Shown in pieces: positions 32,158 to 45,152 of a stretch of 64,000 nt of DNA; position 1 is the stretch's first letter, and each line of letters starts with the position of its first letter. The notes below the pieces were generated by a model. It was not told the DNA's origin and made no database searches. It was given only the letters and a program-made list of their open reading frames with translations. Origin of the DNA: Echria macrotheca (lineage: Eukaryota > Ascomycota > Sordariomycetes > Sordariales > Schizotheciaceae); assembly GCA_030411725.1 (NCBI GenBank), contig MU839840.1, positions 1 to 64,000 on the forward strand, read 5' to 3'. The position numbers and the translations under genes are program-made.

Positions 32158-33367
32158 TCGCGGAAGCTGACATCGTTTTAACTAGGATGACGATTGGGTG
32201 GATTCACGATTGTCTGCAGGACGGTGTGATCTTGTGATTTCTCAGCAAAGCTAGTTTGGGCGAGAACGGAAATGCCGAGATAGGCAGAAGGTACCTAGCC
32301 ATAGATAGCCATAGAATGTCAAATTTAGACTTTTTACTGCAACTACAGGAAACCGCCTGATGTCAAATTTGGTGATCTTGCAATCCTGTTGCTCAACACC
32401 ACAGGTAACCTTGTCAATAGAATAAATCTTGGCATCTACACAAGCTCATTTCGAGACCCATAGCTGAGATGCTGGAATTGGAAATCAGGAGAGTTTAATC
32501 TGAAACCCGACGTTCCCCGACGGTGATGGTTTGACGCCATCACGGTGACTAGGTAGGTAGGCTATCCCGTGATGTCGCGGGGACGCAAACCGTCGATCAG
32601 CCTCCGATTCCGCGATCGGCTTGCCCCAGGATCGAGATCGGGCTCATTTCCCGTGACAGTCACGCTGGGAAAGGGCAGTGACGTCGTCTTTCGCGAGCAC
32701 CAAGAGAGCGGCTCTCAGCTTCGGGCTTGGCTGGCTGTACCCCGGCCTGTCAAGGCAACGGACCTGATTGGCGGCCTTACTCTCGCGTGGCGAGCCCGGG
32801 AAACGGGTACGCTCGTAGAAAGTCCCAGGCGGTACTATGGGCTTCCCCGCCGAGTCCCGCTAGGCTGGACATCGCCTTACAGCGGTTTTCCGCGACACGT
32901 TACCCGTGAGTTTGCCTCCAGCGAGTCCCACTGACATGGGACATCGCCTTCGGCGAGCCCCGCCGGTGTCAACATCGCGAACTAGCGGGTATCCGCCCAT
33001 GTTGACATAGCCCTGACAACGTATCCCGTTCGTCTTGGTAGTCGGGATTTCTCATCAAGCCAGCTTTAGCCGGTGTTCGGCTACCGACGACAAAGCCTTG
33101 AAGCCAACATGTTGAAGCTTCTCACGTTGATTCATGGAGTTGAGCATCTTGTTATAAGACGCGCTCGAAAACCAAAGGTCTAGGGATCGACAGATAATTG
33201 CCAAATATCCAACTGCTCTCTCGTTGCACCGATCCCGTAGCGTCGAAACCCCTGAGTCCCACCTTGCCCCCTTCGCCTTTCCTAAACTCTCCTAATTGTT
33301 TCAAGATCTCATCATCCTTGTTAGATTTTCTCCTATATTATTATAGACATAGACAGGCAAAGGCAAG
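32158..33367. promoter_or_regulatory. PKS upstream region
   Basis: A 1.2 kb gap before the PKS. It contains GTGACAGTCAC at 32653-32663, a CRE-like TGACGTC at 32679-32685, a two-level hairpin at 32967-33007, and an exact TCG-N5-CGA element at 33077-33087. An AT-rich TATATTATTATAG lies near 33333 just before the ATG. A frame at 32569-32934 has no protein features. Confidence 0.6.
33077..33087. promoter_or_regulatory. AflR-type TCG-N5-CGA element
   Basis: The sequence TCGGCTACCGA fits the published AflR site TCG(N5)CGR and is 281-291 bases before the PKS start codon. It is a single site; binding by the AflR-like regulator at 24613 is inferred. Confidence 0.5.
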
Positions 33368-36300
33368 ATGAAGACCCAGGGACGCATCTATCTCTTCGGC
33401 GACCAGACCAACGACTTTGTGCCGGATCTGCGCCAGCTCCTCCGGATCCAGGACAGCCCGCTGCTGACCGCCTTCCTCGAGAAGACGCACATCGCCCTCC
33501 GACAGGAGATTTCGCAGCAGGGACGCGAGATCCAGGACTTCCTGCCCCGCTTCTCCCGCGTGGTGGACCTCCTGGCCGCCTACTCGACCGATATCGACTC
33601 GGCCCCTGTCTTGGCCAGTACTCTGACAGCCATCTACCAGCTTGGTAGCTTCATCAGGTATGCTTCCCGCACTTCCCTTTTCATACCAAACAGTCTAACC
33701 CACCACTAGCTACTACGGCGATGGCTCCCGGACATATCCCACTGGCCAGAGCCAGGTGCTGCTTGGCATGTGCACCGGCCAGCTTGCGGCGTCTGCCGTC
33801 GCTGCCGCCTCGACCGTAGTCGAGCTTGTGCCTCTGGCCGTCGAAGCGGTTGTCATTGCCTTCCGCACCGGACTCCAAGTTACCAAGACGCGTCAACTAT
33901 TGGAGAACGGGCCGGACCGGAACAAGAACTGGTCATTCATTGTTCCCAAGATGCCCGCCGACGTCGCCGCGGCGCGCATTGAGCAGTTTTCCCAGTCTGC
34001 GGTAAGCCAATAAACCGTCCTGTACCCGCTGTTTGCGTGTCCGGCAACTAACTCTTCCTAGAACCTCCCAGTTGGTTCGCGTCCATTCATTGGAACCGTG
34101 GCCCCTACCAGCATTACCATCTTCGGCCACCCCCGGGTCCTTGGTGACTTCTTCAGCTCACCCATTATGGCTGATGTCAAGGCCATCCCAGTCCCGGTCT
34201 TCGCTCCTTATCACGAGCCGAATCTCTATGCTGAGTCGGACATTGACCACATCCTCGAGTCTCTGTCGGAGGCGGCTGGCGAGACCGCGATGAAGCTTCC
34301 TGTCATCTCGAGCGTCACAGGCGGGCCAATCTCGGCTTCTACTCTCCGGGAGCAGCTTTACAGCTCGCTTGAGGAGATCCTGAGGCAACCCCTGCTCCTC
34401 GACACCGTCATCAAGTCTGTTGGCAGTGCCTGCCAAGCATCGTCGCTCAACCGGTGGAATATTCTGCCGATTGGCACCAGTGCCTCGCGGCTCGCGAGCG
34501 CGCTTGGTGAGCGCAGCGGCATCACTGTCGAGATCGAGCAGCTGGGCGGCGCTCCCAGCCTCAGCACGCGGAGCTTGAACGCTGGCGGCAACGGACGCCC
34601 GGAGCAGTCCAAGATTGCCATCATCGGCTACTCGGGCAGATTCCCCGATGCCGCCAGCCCCGAGGGTCTCTGGGAGATCCTGGAGCAGGGACGGGATGTT
34701 CACCGTGAAATCCCGGCAGACCGGTTTAATGTCAATACCCACTACGACCCCACCGGCAAGACCAAGAACGCGTCGGGTGTCCGCCACGGCTGCTTCATCA
34801 AGGACCCTGGGTTCTTCGACTGCCGCTTCTTCAACCTCTCGCCCAAGGAAGCCGACCAGTCTGATCCGGCTCAGCGCCTTGCCCTCTTGACGGCCTATGA
34901 GGCTATCGAGATGGCCGGCATTGTTCCCGACAGGACCCCGTCCACCCAGCGCGACCGGGTCGGCATTTTCTACGGCATGACCAGCGATGATTGGCGTGAG
35001 GTCAACAGCGGACAGGATGTCGGCACGTACTTCATCCCGGGCGGTAACCGTGCTTTCACGCCGGGCCGCATCAACTACCACTTCAAGTTCTCGGGACCCA
35101 GCGTCAGCGTCGATACGGCCTGCTCGTCCAGCGCCTGCGCCATCCACATCGCGTGCAACTCGCTGTGGAGGAACGACTGTGACACGGCCATTGCCGGCGG
35201 CACCAACCTCATGACGAACCCCGACAACTTTACGGGATTGGACAGGGGCCACTTCCTGTCCCACACGGGCAACTGCAAGACCTTTGATGATGGTGCTGAC
35301 GGCTACTGCCGCGCCGATGCCGTCGGTACTGTGGTGCTCAAGCGGCTCGAGGATGCGCTGGCCGACAAGGACCCTATCCAGGCCGTGATCTGCGGCGCTT
35401 ACACCAACCATTCGGCCGAGGCCGAGTCCATCACCCGGCCGCACATCGGCGCCCAGTCGGCCATTTTCCGTCGCATCCTCAACGGCGCCGGCCACGATCC
35501 CCTGGACGTGAGCTACATTGAGATGCACGGCACCGGAGTAAGTGGTTGCCAAAATTCCGACTTGTATGCGCGAGTCCAGCTAACTTTATTTTTTTCCTAG
35601 ACGCAAGCTGGTGACGCTGTCGAGATGCGGTCCGTCCTGGATGTCTTTGCCGGTAACCGCTCTGGCCGCACTTCAGCCAAGCCGCTTTATCTCGGCTCCG
35701 TCAAGGCCAATATCGGGCACGCTGAATCCGGGTCGGGTGTCGCGTCGCTCATCAAGGTCATCATGATGATGAAGAACAGCCAGATTCCGCGCCACGTCGG
35801 CATCAAGACCAAGCTCAACACGGGTTTCCCCAAGGACCTGGAGCAGCGCGGCATCCGCATCGCCATGGAGGCGACCCCCTGGCAGAAGCCGGCCGGGGGC
35901 AACCGTATGGCCTTCCTGAACAACTTCAGCGCCGCCGGCGGCAACTCGGCCCTCCTCGTGGAGGATTCGCCCGCCCCCATCCAGGCTCGCACGTCCGAGG
36001 ACCCTCGGACATCTCACTTGGTCACTGTTTCGGCCCGCACGCTCAAGTCGATCCGGGCCAACGTCGAGCGCCTGGTCGCGCACCTCGACAGCAACCCCGG
36101 TACCGACCTCGGCAGCTTGGCCTACACGACCACGGCCCGCCGCATCCATCACAACTACCGTGTGTCTGTCACCGGCAAGACCCTGGCCGATGTTAAGGCG
36201 GCGCTGCAGAAGTCGACCGCCCAGGACGTTCGCCCGGTCCCCCGCAAGGTGCCCGGTCTCGCCTGGGCTTTTACTGGCCAGGGGGCTGTGTACGAGGGAA

Positions 36301-39300
36301 TGGGAAAGAACCTGTTTGCATCCTTCCGGGTTTTCCGCGAGGAAGTGCAGCGCCTCGACGGCATCAGCAGGAGCTTCGGATTTGATTCGTTCCTGCCCCT
36401 GCTCCTGGGCGGTGCCACGCCCGAGCAGACCACGCAGTTCACGCCGCAAGCCACGCAGTTGGCCCTGAGCTGCTTCGAAATTGCCCTCGCTCGGCTCTGG
36501 GAGTCGTTCGGAGTTGTGCCCAACGTCATTGTTGGACACAGTCTCGGCGAGTATGCGGCTCTGCACATTGCCGGTGTGCTTTCGGCGCGTGACGTTGTCT
36601 TCCTGGTTGGCACGCGGGCCCGCATCATGCAGGAACGCTGCACACCGGGCACTCACGCCATGCTGGCTGTCAAGGGATCGGTGGCTTCGCTTGCCCCGGT
36701 CATGCTGAGCCACAGCCTCGAGGTAGCGTGCATCAACGGTCCCAGCCAGACGGTTCTCGCTGGTCTGGGTGCCGATGTTGACCGCGCTCAGGAGGCGTTG
36801 GCCCAGAACGGCATCAAGGCGACCAGGCTCAAGACGGACTTCGCTTTCCACAGCTCGCAGGTCGAGCCTGTTCTCACCGAGTTCGAGAAGCTCGCCAGCG
36901 GCATCGTCTTCAGGAAGCCGACGATCCCGGTTCTTTCTCCGCTCCTGGCCTCGGTTATCACCGAGGAAGGCGAGCTCAGCACCGAGTACCTGGCCCGTCA
37001 CTGCCGCGAGACCGTCAACATCGCTGGTGCTGTCGAGGCTGCTGTGTCGCAGAAGCTCCTGTCCGAGGACACCATCTGCCTCGAGATGGGACCGGATCTG
37101 ATCGTGTCGGGTATGCTCAAGGCCTGCCTTGGGTCGTCGGCCAAGGCTGTCGCTTCCGTCCGCAAGAGCGACACCATCTGGGCGACCTTGACCGACGCTC
37201 TGTCGACGCTCTACCAGGCTGGCCGCGAGATCCTGTGGGATGAGTTCCACCGCGACTTCAACGCATTCCATGAGATGCTCTCTCTGCCTTCGTACCAGTG
37301 GGACTACAAGAACCACTGGATCCAGTATGTCCACGACTGGTGCTTGACCAAGGGCAACGCTCCCCAGGTTCAAGTTGCCGTTGCCCCTCCGGCCGGCCCT
37401 CTGGCTCTTCCTGCGCCCGAGCACAAGTACCTGTCTGCGACGTGCCAGAAGGTGCTGAGCTCGGAGCACGGTTCGACCCAGTCGTCGGTGCTCATCGAAT
37501 CCGACATCTCCCACCCGGATCTCCGGGCCGTCTTCGAGGCGCACAAGGTCAACGGCGCAATTCTCTGCCCATCGTCCGTATACGCCGACATTGCCGTAAC
37601 GCTGGGCAACTACCTGAGCGAGAGCAACCCGATCCCCACCAACAACGGTGTCGAGGTCGCCGACATGGCCACGACCAAGCCGCTGCTGATGCGCAACCCG
37701 GGCAAGACGGAGCTCTTCCGCGTGTCCGCCGAGGCCAACTGGGCTTCGCAGGAGGCCCAGGTTGCTTTCTACAGCGTTGATCTGAGTGGTAACAAGACGA
37801 TCGAGCATGCTACCTGCACGATCCGCTTCGGCAACCCGGACGCCTGGCTCTCCGAATGGAAGCGCGTGGCGCATCTCGTCCGGTCCCGGATGCAGAACGT
37901 GCGCGACGCGGCCCGGGACGGCAACAGCCATCTCATCAAGCGCGGCATGGTGTACAAGCTGTTTGAGAACTGCGTTGAGTATGGCGAGGCCTTCCAGGGC
38001 ATCGACGAGGTTTGCCTCGACAGCAAGGCCCACGAGGCCACAGCGCGCGTCAATCTCAAGGACAACAGCACCTGCTTCCACGCCAACCCGTACTACATTG
38101 ACAGCCTCGGTCATCTGTCCGGCTTCATCATGAACGCGACCGAGTCGTTCGACTACAAGACGCAGGTCTTCCTCAACCACGGCTGGGAGTCGATTCGGTG
38201 CGCCGTCAAGCTTTCTCCTACTGAGCAGTACGACACGTACGTCAAGATGGAGTCGACTAACGGTTCGCACTATGTTGGTGATGTCTACGTCTTCCAGGGT
38301 GACCGCATCATTGGTGTCAACCAGGGCGTAGCGGTAAGCACATCTCTCAACTCTGCAAAGAAGCATGACTGACCTTTTTCACAGTTCCAATCGGTGCCCC
38401 GTAAGGTGCTCGACCTCCTTCTTCCGAACCCCTCCAAGGGTGTCGCGACGAAGGCCGCCAAGGAGTCAGCTCCTGCGGCTCCTGCTGCTCGTCCCAGCGC
38501 CCCGCAGAAGACGGTCGCCAGCCCGGCACCGAGCCCGAAGGCGCCCGCGCCGGTCAAGGCGGCCAAGGCTGCCGCTCCGGCGCCGAAGAAGGAGAGCGTG
38601 CTGGAGCCGCTCTTGATCGTGCAGGTCATGGACATCATCGCGCAGGAGACGGGCATCACCATCGCCGAGATGAAGAACGACCTCGATTTCGCCGACGTGG
38701 GCGTCGACTCGCTGCTGTCGCTGACCATCTGCAGCCGGCTGCGCGAGGAGCACAACATCGACGTCAGCTCAACCCTCTTCATCGACTACCCTACCGTCCG
38801 CGACCTCAAGAACTTCCTCGGCGCCGGGGCCGAAACCCCCGCTGCCGACTCGGATGACAGCTCCAAGTCGTCGACCCCTCAATCAGGTTTCTCCAGCTAC
38901 GGCGGTGTCTCGGATTCATGCAGCGATGTCACACTCGACGAGCCCGTGGACTTGGCCGTCGGTGGTAGCAGCAGCAGCAGCAGCAGCAACAGCCCCTTCA
39001 ACGAGATCTGCGCTATCATGGCCGACGAGATCGGCGTCAAGGTTGAGGAGGTGTGGAATGCGCCGTCGCTTTCGGAGCTCGGTCTCGACTCGCTCATGTC
39101 GCTGACGGTGCTGGGCCGCATGCGCGACGAGCTCAATGTCGACCTGCCCATGGACTTCTTCTTTGACGATGACATGGCCATCATCCGAAAGAAGCTGATC
39201 GGGGACGACGCGGCCGAGGAGCCCGCTACCAAGGCTAGCCCTGCGGTGCCGATTCCTCCGGCGACGTCGGTCGTTCTCCAGGGAAGCCTGGCAACGGCGA

Positions 39301-40040
39301 AGAAGGTGCTCATCCTCTTCCCCGATGGCTCCGGGTCGGCTGCTTCGTACGCAACCCTTCCTCGTGTGGCGCGCGACGCCGCCGTGGTCGCCCTCAACTG
39401 CCCGTACGTCAAGCGGCCGCAGGACCTCAAGTGCGGGCTGCAGGATCTGACGGAGCCCTACCTGGCTGAGATCCGGCGGCGCCAACCCCACGGCCCCTAC
39501 TACCTCGGCGGGTGGTCGGCCGGTGGCATCTGCGCCTACGACGCGGCGGCGCGCCTGATGGCCGCGGGTGAAGAGGTGGCCGGCCTGATCCTTCTGGATT
39601 CTCCCAACCCCATCAAGCTCGACAAGCTGCCGGTGCGCATGTACCACTTCCTCGACAGCGTTAACATATTTGGCTATGGTGCCAAGACTCCCCCTCCTGA
39701 GTGGCTGCTGCCTCACTTCCTCGCCTTCATTGACTCTCTGGCCGCGTATGAGCCCAGCCCGTTCCCTGCCGGCAAGGCGCCCCAGACGCACGCCATCTGG
39801 GCTGCCGATGGTGTGTACCGGAGCACGGGCGGCAAGAGGCTGCCGGAGCAGCCGGATGATGTGCCGGCCATGAAGTGGCTGCTGGAAGATCGCAAGACCT
39901 TTGGACCCAACGGGTGGGACCAGCTGGTTGGGGAGAAGCTGAGGATCGAGGTTCTCAAGGGGGCGAATCACTTCACCATGATGCAGGGTGAGCAGGCACT
40001 ACAGCTGAGCCAGTTCCTCGCGAGGTCACTGGGACTTTAA
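33368..40040 (+). CDS. Non-reducing polyketide synthase, SAT-KS-AT-PT-ACP-ACP-TE
   Basis: Five exons (33368-33657, 33710-34001, 34062-35537, 35601-38333, 38385-40040) give 2148 aa. SAT: FGDQTNDFV start and GMCTG with Cys about 118. KS from about 377: DTACSSS (Cys about 548), HGTG (His about 683), NIGHAE (His about 726). Malonyl-AT: GHSLGEY (Ser about 1000). Product template: HKVNGAILCPSS (His about 1334) and YIDSLGHLSG (Asp about 1520). ACP1: GVDSLL (Ser about 1706). A Ser/Ala linker leads to ACP2: GLDSLM (Ser about 1833). TE: GWSAGG (Ser about 1975) and GANHF (His about 2126). All catalytic residues are present and no KR, DH, ER or MT domain is seen, so it makes an unreduced aromatic from malonyl-CoA. 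Double ACP plus this TE is the layout of YWA1/naphthopyrone and naphthalene synthases, whose TE acts as a Claisen cyclase. The exact product is not certain. Confidence 0.96.
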
Positions 40041-41839
40041 ATTTTTCTTTTTTCTCTTCATTTTCTTATGTATCAATTCATGGATGAATATTTACGCGGG
40101 AGTTGGGGATAAGGATATTTCACTTGTATAATGTATAGATTTCATATTTCTCAACTTCTCTAGAGCCTAGTATAGAGCAATCTCATCTACTTCTAAAACT
40201 CGGTGTGCCGTGTTCCGCGACATCATCCAAGGTTCCGAAATCAATTTCACCGCAGTTTCGACAAGCACCGCACACGGCTCTTCAACCAACTCACTTTTTT
40301 TCAGCCACGTAAGTTCAAATCTTGAGGAGCTCAACCCGCTTCTAAGTTTTGGCTATTTTCATGAGCGTGACCGCGCTGCTCACGTCTTCAATACTACGAC
40401 ATTTGTATGATGTGAGCGCTATGTCAAACTCCGCAACATCGTGATTTCACAAGGTGAGGGCCTGGTATCCTGTTTCATCAGGAATGGGGGGATCACGAGT
40501 AAAACGTCGCCTGTTGCGTTTCTCGAAATTTTGGCGGGTAACTTGAAATCCAACATCTGAGCTTGGGACTGCCGAAATTGTGATTTCTGTCAAATCAACG
40601 ACTTGGGCGAAACATCATGATTTCTGGTGAAAATGGGCCAGAACACAATTTCCAGTCAAAACACCAAAGTTGGTATATCATGGGTTCGTCTGGCGTTCAG
40701 GGATTGAATATTGCGAGACAACACACGCTGAACCAAGGACGTCGCAGCCTTCAAGCCATGTGTTCTAAAGCAACACGGTTCGCGGGTCATGAGAGCCGTC
40801 TAACCCGCGAAGTATGACAAAAGCCCATGGAGAGCATATTTCCGGATCCCAAAAATGGACTGGGACTGTACGCGATGACGGGGAAGTCATCGTTGGCAGC
40901 TTCTCATCAATAATGGCCGGATCCCGATCGGAACCTGGAAATTTCTTCTGACAGCCTTCTCCGCCGCAGTCAACCAGTTCAAATCGCCACCAAACCCACC
41001 CACCCAACCCTATACGCACCGGGACCCGCGAAGAATGCTGGGGTCACTCCTTTTTGTGTTGCTGGTGCTTGGTCGTGGACGGGAAAGGGGGGCGCCGACT
41101 TCCCGACCGAAACGTTTTCCTCCGAGGGCTTGGCGAGCCCGTGGCAGCCAAAGCTGATGGAAAGAAAAAAAGAGTCAGAGGGACGAAGGCAGAGAAAATA
41201 GACGCGGAGGGGTGCCTGACTAATAAGGATGCTCGCGGCTCGCGCTCTGGTGGCAAAGCGCCGACACCGCCGACCACCCAAGAGGTCGGCTAGCCGCGTG
41301 CCGACCGTCTATCGCCACCGCTCCCCATAAGTCCTGCTCGACCCGATCGTGACTGAAACACAACACCGAAGGTATGAGGAGGCGAATTTCTTCTTTCCGT
41401 GCTCGGTAACCCGATCAACTTAAGCGCGCCATGGTGCTACTTGGCGCCATTCCCCGGGAAGCCACCCCGATCGGAGTACCTTCTTCACCTTTACCTGGCT
41501 GGAATGAATCACATACCCAGCTACCTAGTAGCTCACTCAAGGTGGCAAAAACCAGACTGTCGGTTATCGGTTGTCGGTGATGCACCAGTATGTTCAGGAT
41601 GCCTTGTTGTGATGCTCTTGATAGAGTATCCAGCACACTATATATGGTGTTGACCATGAACTTTGTTTTGAACATGTCTCAACTCAAACCCAAGCCAAGA
41701 CAAGACCAACACACACACCCTAGGCCTCTGAGACTAACATCCCATCATCGACACACTTCACATTCACTCCACTCTTACTTCATACCCTTGACACTTGACT
41801 TCGACACTCATTGGAAGTCTCAACCTTCCACCAGTCACA
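40041..41839. other. Intergenic between PKS and MFS genes
   Basis: About 1.8 kb. The PKS 3' flank is AT-rich (40040-40150). No gene is supported. The final 200 bases are CT/CA-rich leader sequence with the MFS promoter; near-miss TCG/CGA half-sites occur around 41280-41420. No RNA gene was seen. Confidence 0.5.
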
Positions 41840-43870
41840 ATGCGTCTTCCCGATTTCTTGACAAAACTCCGCAAGCCGTGAGTACAGTATTCCATTCTCA
41901 ATATTGACACATCACAAGACCAGTTAGCTAACCACCATCAAGGGTTGACCCGAATGCTCCACCACCACCGCTGCCGACGGGACCCCGGTTATTACTGCTC
42001 GTGTTTCTTGCATGCATAGCACTTCTTCTCCAAGCTCTGGACACCACAATCGTTTCGACAGCCATCCCAGCCATCTCCAGCGAGTTCAAGACGACCCAAG
42101 ATGTCGGGTGGTACGGCTCGGCCTACTTCCTCACCATGTGCGCCTTCCAGATCTTCTGGGGCCGGCTCTACACCTTTTACGACCTCAAGACCATATACAT
42201 CATCGCCATTGTCATTTTCGAGGTCGGCAGTCTGCTGTGCGCCGTGGCACCGAACTCGTCTTCCTTTATCGTCGGCCGTGCCATCGCCGGCGTTGGGGGC
42301 GGAGGCGTTTTCTCGGGTAGTTTCGTCAGCATTGCTTTCAGTGTTCCCCTGGAGAAGCGGCCCATGTTTGCCAGCATCATCGGCACGGTCTATGGCGTCG
42401 CCAGTGTCTTGGGGTAAGACTTACCACCACCCCCTGTTATCGTATGCGAATTCTGGATACTAACAACTGTCTTTCTGCAGACCCCCGATTGGTGGCGCCT
42501 TCACCTCGAAAGCAACCTGGCGTTGGTGTTTCTACATAAACCTGCCGCTCGGTGCCATCGTGCTCGGCGGCCTTATTCCCTTCTTCCGGTCTCCGCAGGC
42601 CGCGGCCAAGCTCAGGACCTTGCCGCGCAAAGACAAGCTCAAGCGTATGGATGCGACGGGCACAATCATCTTCACCGGCGGCATCACCTGCTTGCTGCTT
42701 GCTCTGCAGTGGGGTGGCCAGACATACCCATGGCAGGACGGGCGCATCATCGCCCTGCTCGTCATCTTTGGTGTTGCACTCATCGTGTACATCTTCTGGC
42801 AAAACTATCTCGGTCCGATCGCCACCATTCCCAAGAAGATCATCGGGCAGCGGAGCATGGCATTCGCTTCTTGGTATTCGTTCTGTCAAGGCGGTGTCAA
42901 CTTTGTCATTCTGTACTACGCCCCTCTTTGGCTCCAGGCCGTCAAGGGCCGCGATGCCGTCGAAAGTGGTCTCGACATCGTCACATTCATCGGCGGTATG
43001 ACTTTCAGCATGTTGGTGACTGGCTACGGTCTTACCAAAGGCGGATACTCGATGCCGTTCATGATCGCCTGTATCGCTATCGTTGCCATTGGCACCGGTC
43101 TTCTCACCACATGGACTCCCGACATCAGCATGGCTAAGGTGTACGGCTACCTGACCCTGTACGGTGTCGGCCAGGGTTTCGGCTGGCAGCAGTCGATTCT
43201 CATTGCGCAAACCATGCTTCCGGCGGCCGACATCCCCACTGGCACATCGCTCGCCAGTGTATCCAAGCTCCTCGGTGGTGCTGTCTTCGTGTCTGTCAGC
43301 CAAACGTTGTTCAACAACAAGCTGCACGACCTCGTTACCGAGCGCATTCCGGAACTCGACCCCAAGCTCTTGTTGGAGATTGGCGCCACCGAGCTCCGCG
43401 CCAGACTGCCTGCGGAGCTTATCCCGGCGGTGACGCTTGCTTACAACGATGCCCTCAAGGATGTTTGGTGGTTGCTTTTGGCCCTCACCGGCGTCAGTCT
43501 GATTGGCGCCCTCGGCGTCGAATGGAGAAGCGTGACCAACAAGGTGGCCCAACAAGGCGGCCCTCCTCGTCCGCCGCAGGCTCCGGTCGAGGAAAAGGCG
43601 CCGTCGTCAGATCTCGAATCGAACACCAACGGTGCATCCAGCATCACCATGTCGTTTGGTGGCTCGGAGTCGACCGAGAAGCTGGTACCATCGACCGTCG
43701 ATGGTGCGTCGCACTGGGCTGGGTCGACCATGTTGGAACTCGGCCTCAACGGGCAAGCAGCCATTCCCCGAACTCAGCAACCATACCGGCTCATGCATAC
43801 ATGCGGCTGCAACTGCGGACTGCCCAAGCCGCCCGTGCCATACGACCCCATCTACCAGTCAAGTTCCTGA
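41840..43870 (+). CDS. MFS drug/metabolite transporter, 14-TM (DHA2) type
   Basis: Three exons (41840-41877, 41943-42413, 42481-43870) give 632 aa. A short cytosolic N-terminus precedes helix 1 with LDTTIVSTAIPAI (motif of 14-TM antiporters), then GWYGSAYFLTMCAFQ, FYDLKTIYIIAIVIFEVGS (the loop 2-3 region), GRAIAGVGGGGVFSGS and the antiporter motif C region VYGVASVLGPPIGGAFT. WRWCFYINLPLG follows, as in most DHA2 proteins. The C-terminal tail (about 90 residues) is polar. It would export the polyketide product across the plasma membrane using the proton gradient, and resembles AurT/AflT-like cluster pumps. The 38-base first exon was chosen because it supplies an in-frame ATG with a phase-2 junction into VDPNAPPPPLP. 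Confidence 0.9.
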
Positions 43871-45152
43871 GCCATTTACGGCTAACAGGTCGGATATACA
43901 CTTCTCTAGATGTATTTGTTATCATGAGGTCACGAAAACTGTACACCTTCTACTTTGTTTAACTAGACTGGTTCTGAAGCATTGGAAATCACCGGGATTG
44001 GAGTTTGAGCATTGCATTGCATACAAACAGGCATAGACATAGATATATACTTAGCCCTGCATAATAATTGGACATAATCATTATTTAACCTCTTGCAACT
44101 CTGCCGTTTTGGACTTCTCGTCTTTCTATGATTCAAAGCATACCTAGCAGCACTTGACTTGTCAAGAGCGATGTATCGCCAAGTCGTCTCCCGGGGTCTT
44201 GGTCTATCCCTGAGCCGTCGGCTGCACGGCATCAATGGCACCACCCCCCCCCCCCCGGCCTCGCGTCTAAGAGAACACCGCTCAAGGAGACGGAGATAAG
44301 AGACACAATCGGAGTACTGTTGCTCCGCCCCCGAAATCATTGGTCGGCGCATATCGCGACTATCGCGCGCTTCTTCTGCAAGCCTCCCGTATGCAGGTGA
44401 CACCCTCGTGGTCAACCCCGACCTCCCCCCTCGCTCGGTTCCAACCTGGCGGGATCCACCCTCTCCGGAATAGTTCACTTGAACGTATCTGTTCCTGGCG
44501 GAGAATATTGCCACCGGCAGGATCCCTCATGCCGCCAACCGACGTGCATCTCCAGCCCGATGGTTACCCGGTAAACTCGATCATCGGGAGGCCCCGCTCA
44601 CACCCCCCCTAACACGAGAATGTTGCAGCGCAGAGGCTGTTTACAGCCTTGCTGGAATTGATCCGAATGGCGGTTTCTGGGATTCTTGGCGCGCGGACGT
44701 GGCTAAGTCAGATCGGCGATCGCAGGTCGGGCATCGCATGTCGGGAGTCGCCTGTCGGGATTACATAAGGGGACAATGGCACACCCCCTTCCTGACCATC
44801 ATCCCCTGGGACTTTGGCTTGCCGCCACTCAGCACACCCGAGCGACCACTGCTACGCCGGGCCGCATCTCGCGGCCCCCGAGTGCGCGGGACTCAATGGT
44901 TCTCAGCCCCTCAGAGGCCAATTTCCGGGCGGAATCCGGGGAACGCGCAGCTACTCGAAGTTTTGTGTGGGAGCTAGGGTGGGTTGACAAAGAAATCATG
45001 ACCGACTTATAGGTGTTGGAAGCTGCCCGTATCGATCGTACATGCTCATCAATCGGTCTCTTCGTATCTGTCCGCCGTGTTCTTCTTTGCCTACACGAAT
45101 CCGACACTCGTTCTCAATTTTGCGCCACGGCCGTGGGAAACACACAGCAAAG
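43871..45152. promoter_or_regulatory. MFS/multicopper oxidase intergenic region
   Basis: About 1.3 kb. It holds a 13-base poly-C run at 44244-44256 and a tandem array of 14-base TCGG-type units at 44713-44760. The multicopper oxidase promoter is at its right end. No gene is supported. Confidence 0.55.
44713..44760. repeat. Tandem 14-base TCGGNNNTCGC array
   Basis: Three full units (44713-44726, 44727-44740, 44741-44754) and the first six bases of a fourth share TCGG at positions 1-4, TCGC at 8-11 and a final G. Each contains TCG-N5-CGC, one base from the AflR consensus. It starts 440 bases before the oxidase ATG. The spacing is exact, which suggests a phased binding array; function is inferred. 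Confidence 0.75.

Noticed and set aside
34158..38366. Very long antisense frames under the PKS (464 and 897 codons)
   Set aside because: They mirror high-GC coding sequence of the PKS; no motifs, and the sense frame has all catalytic residues.
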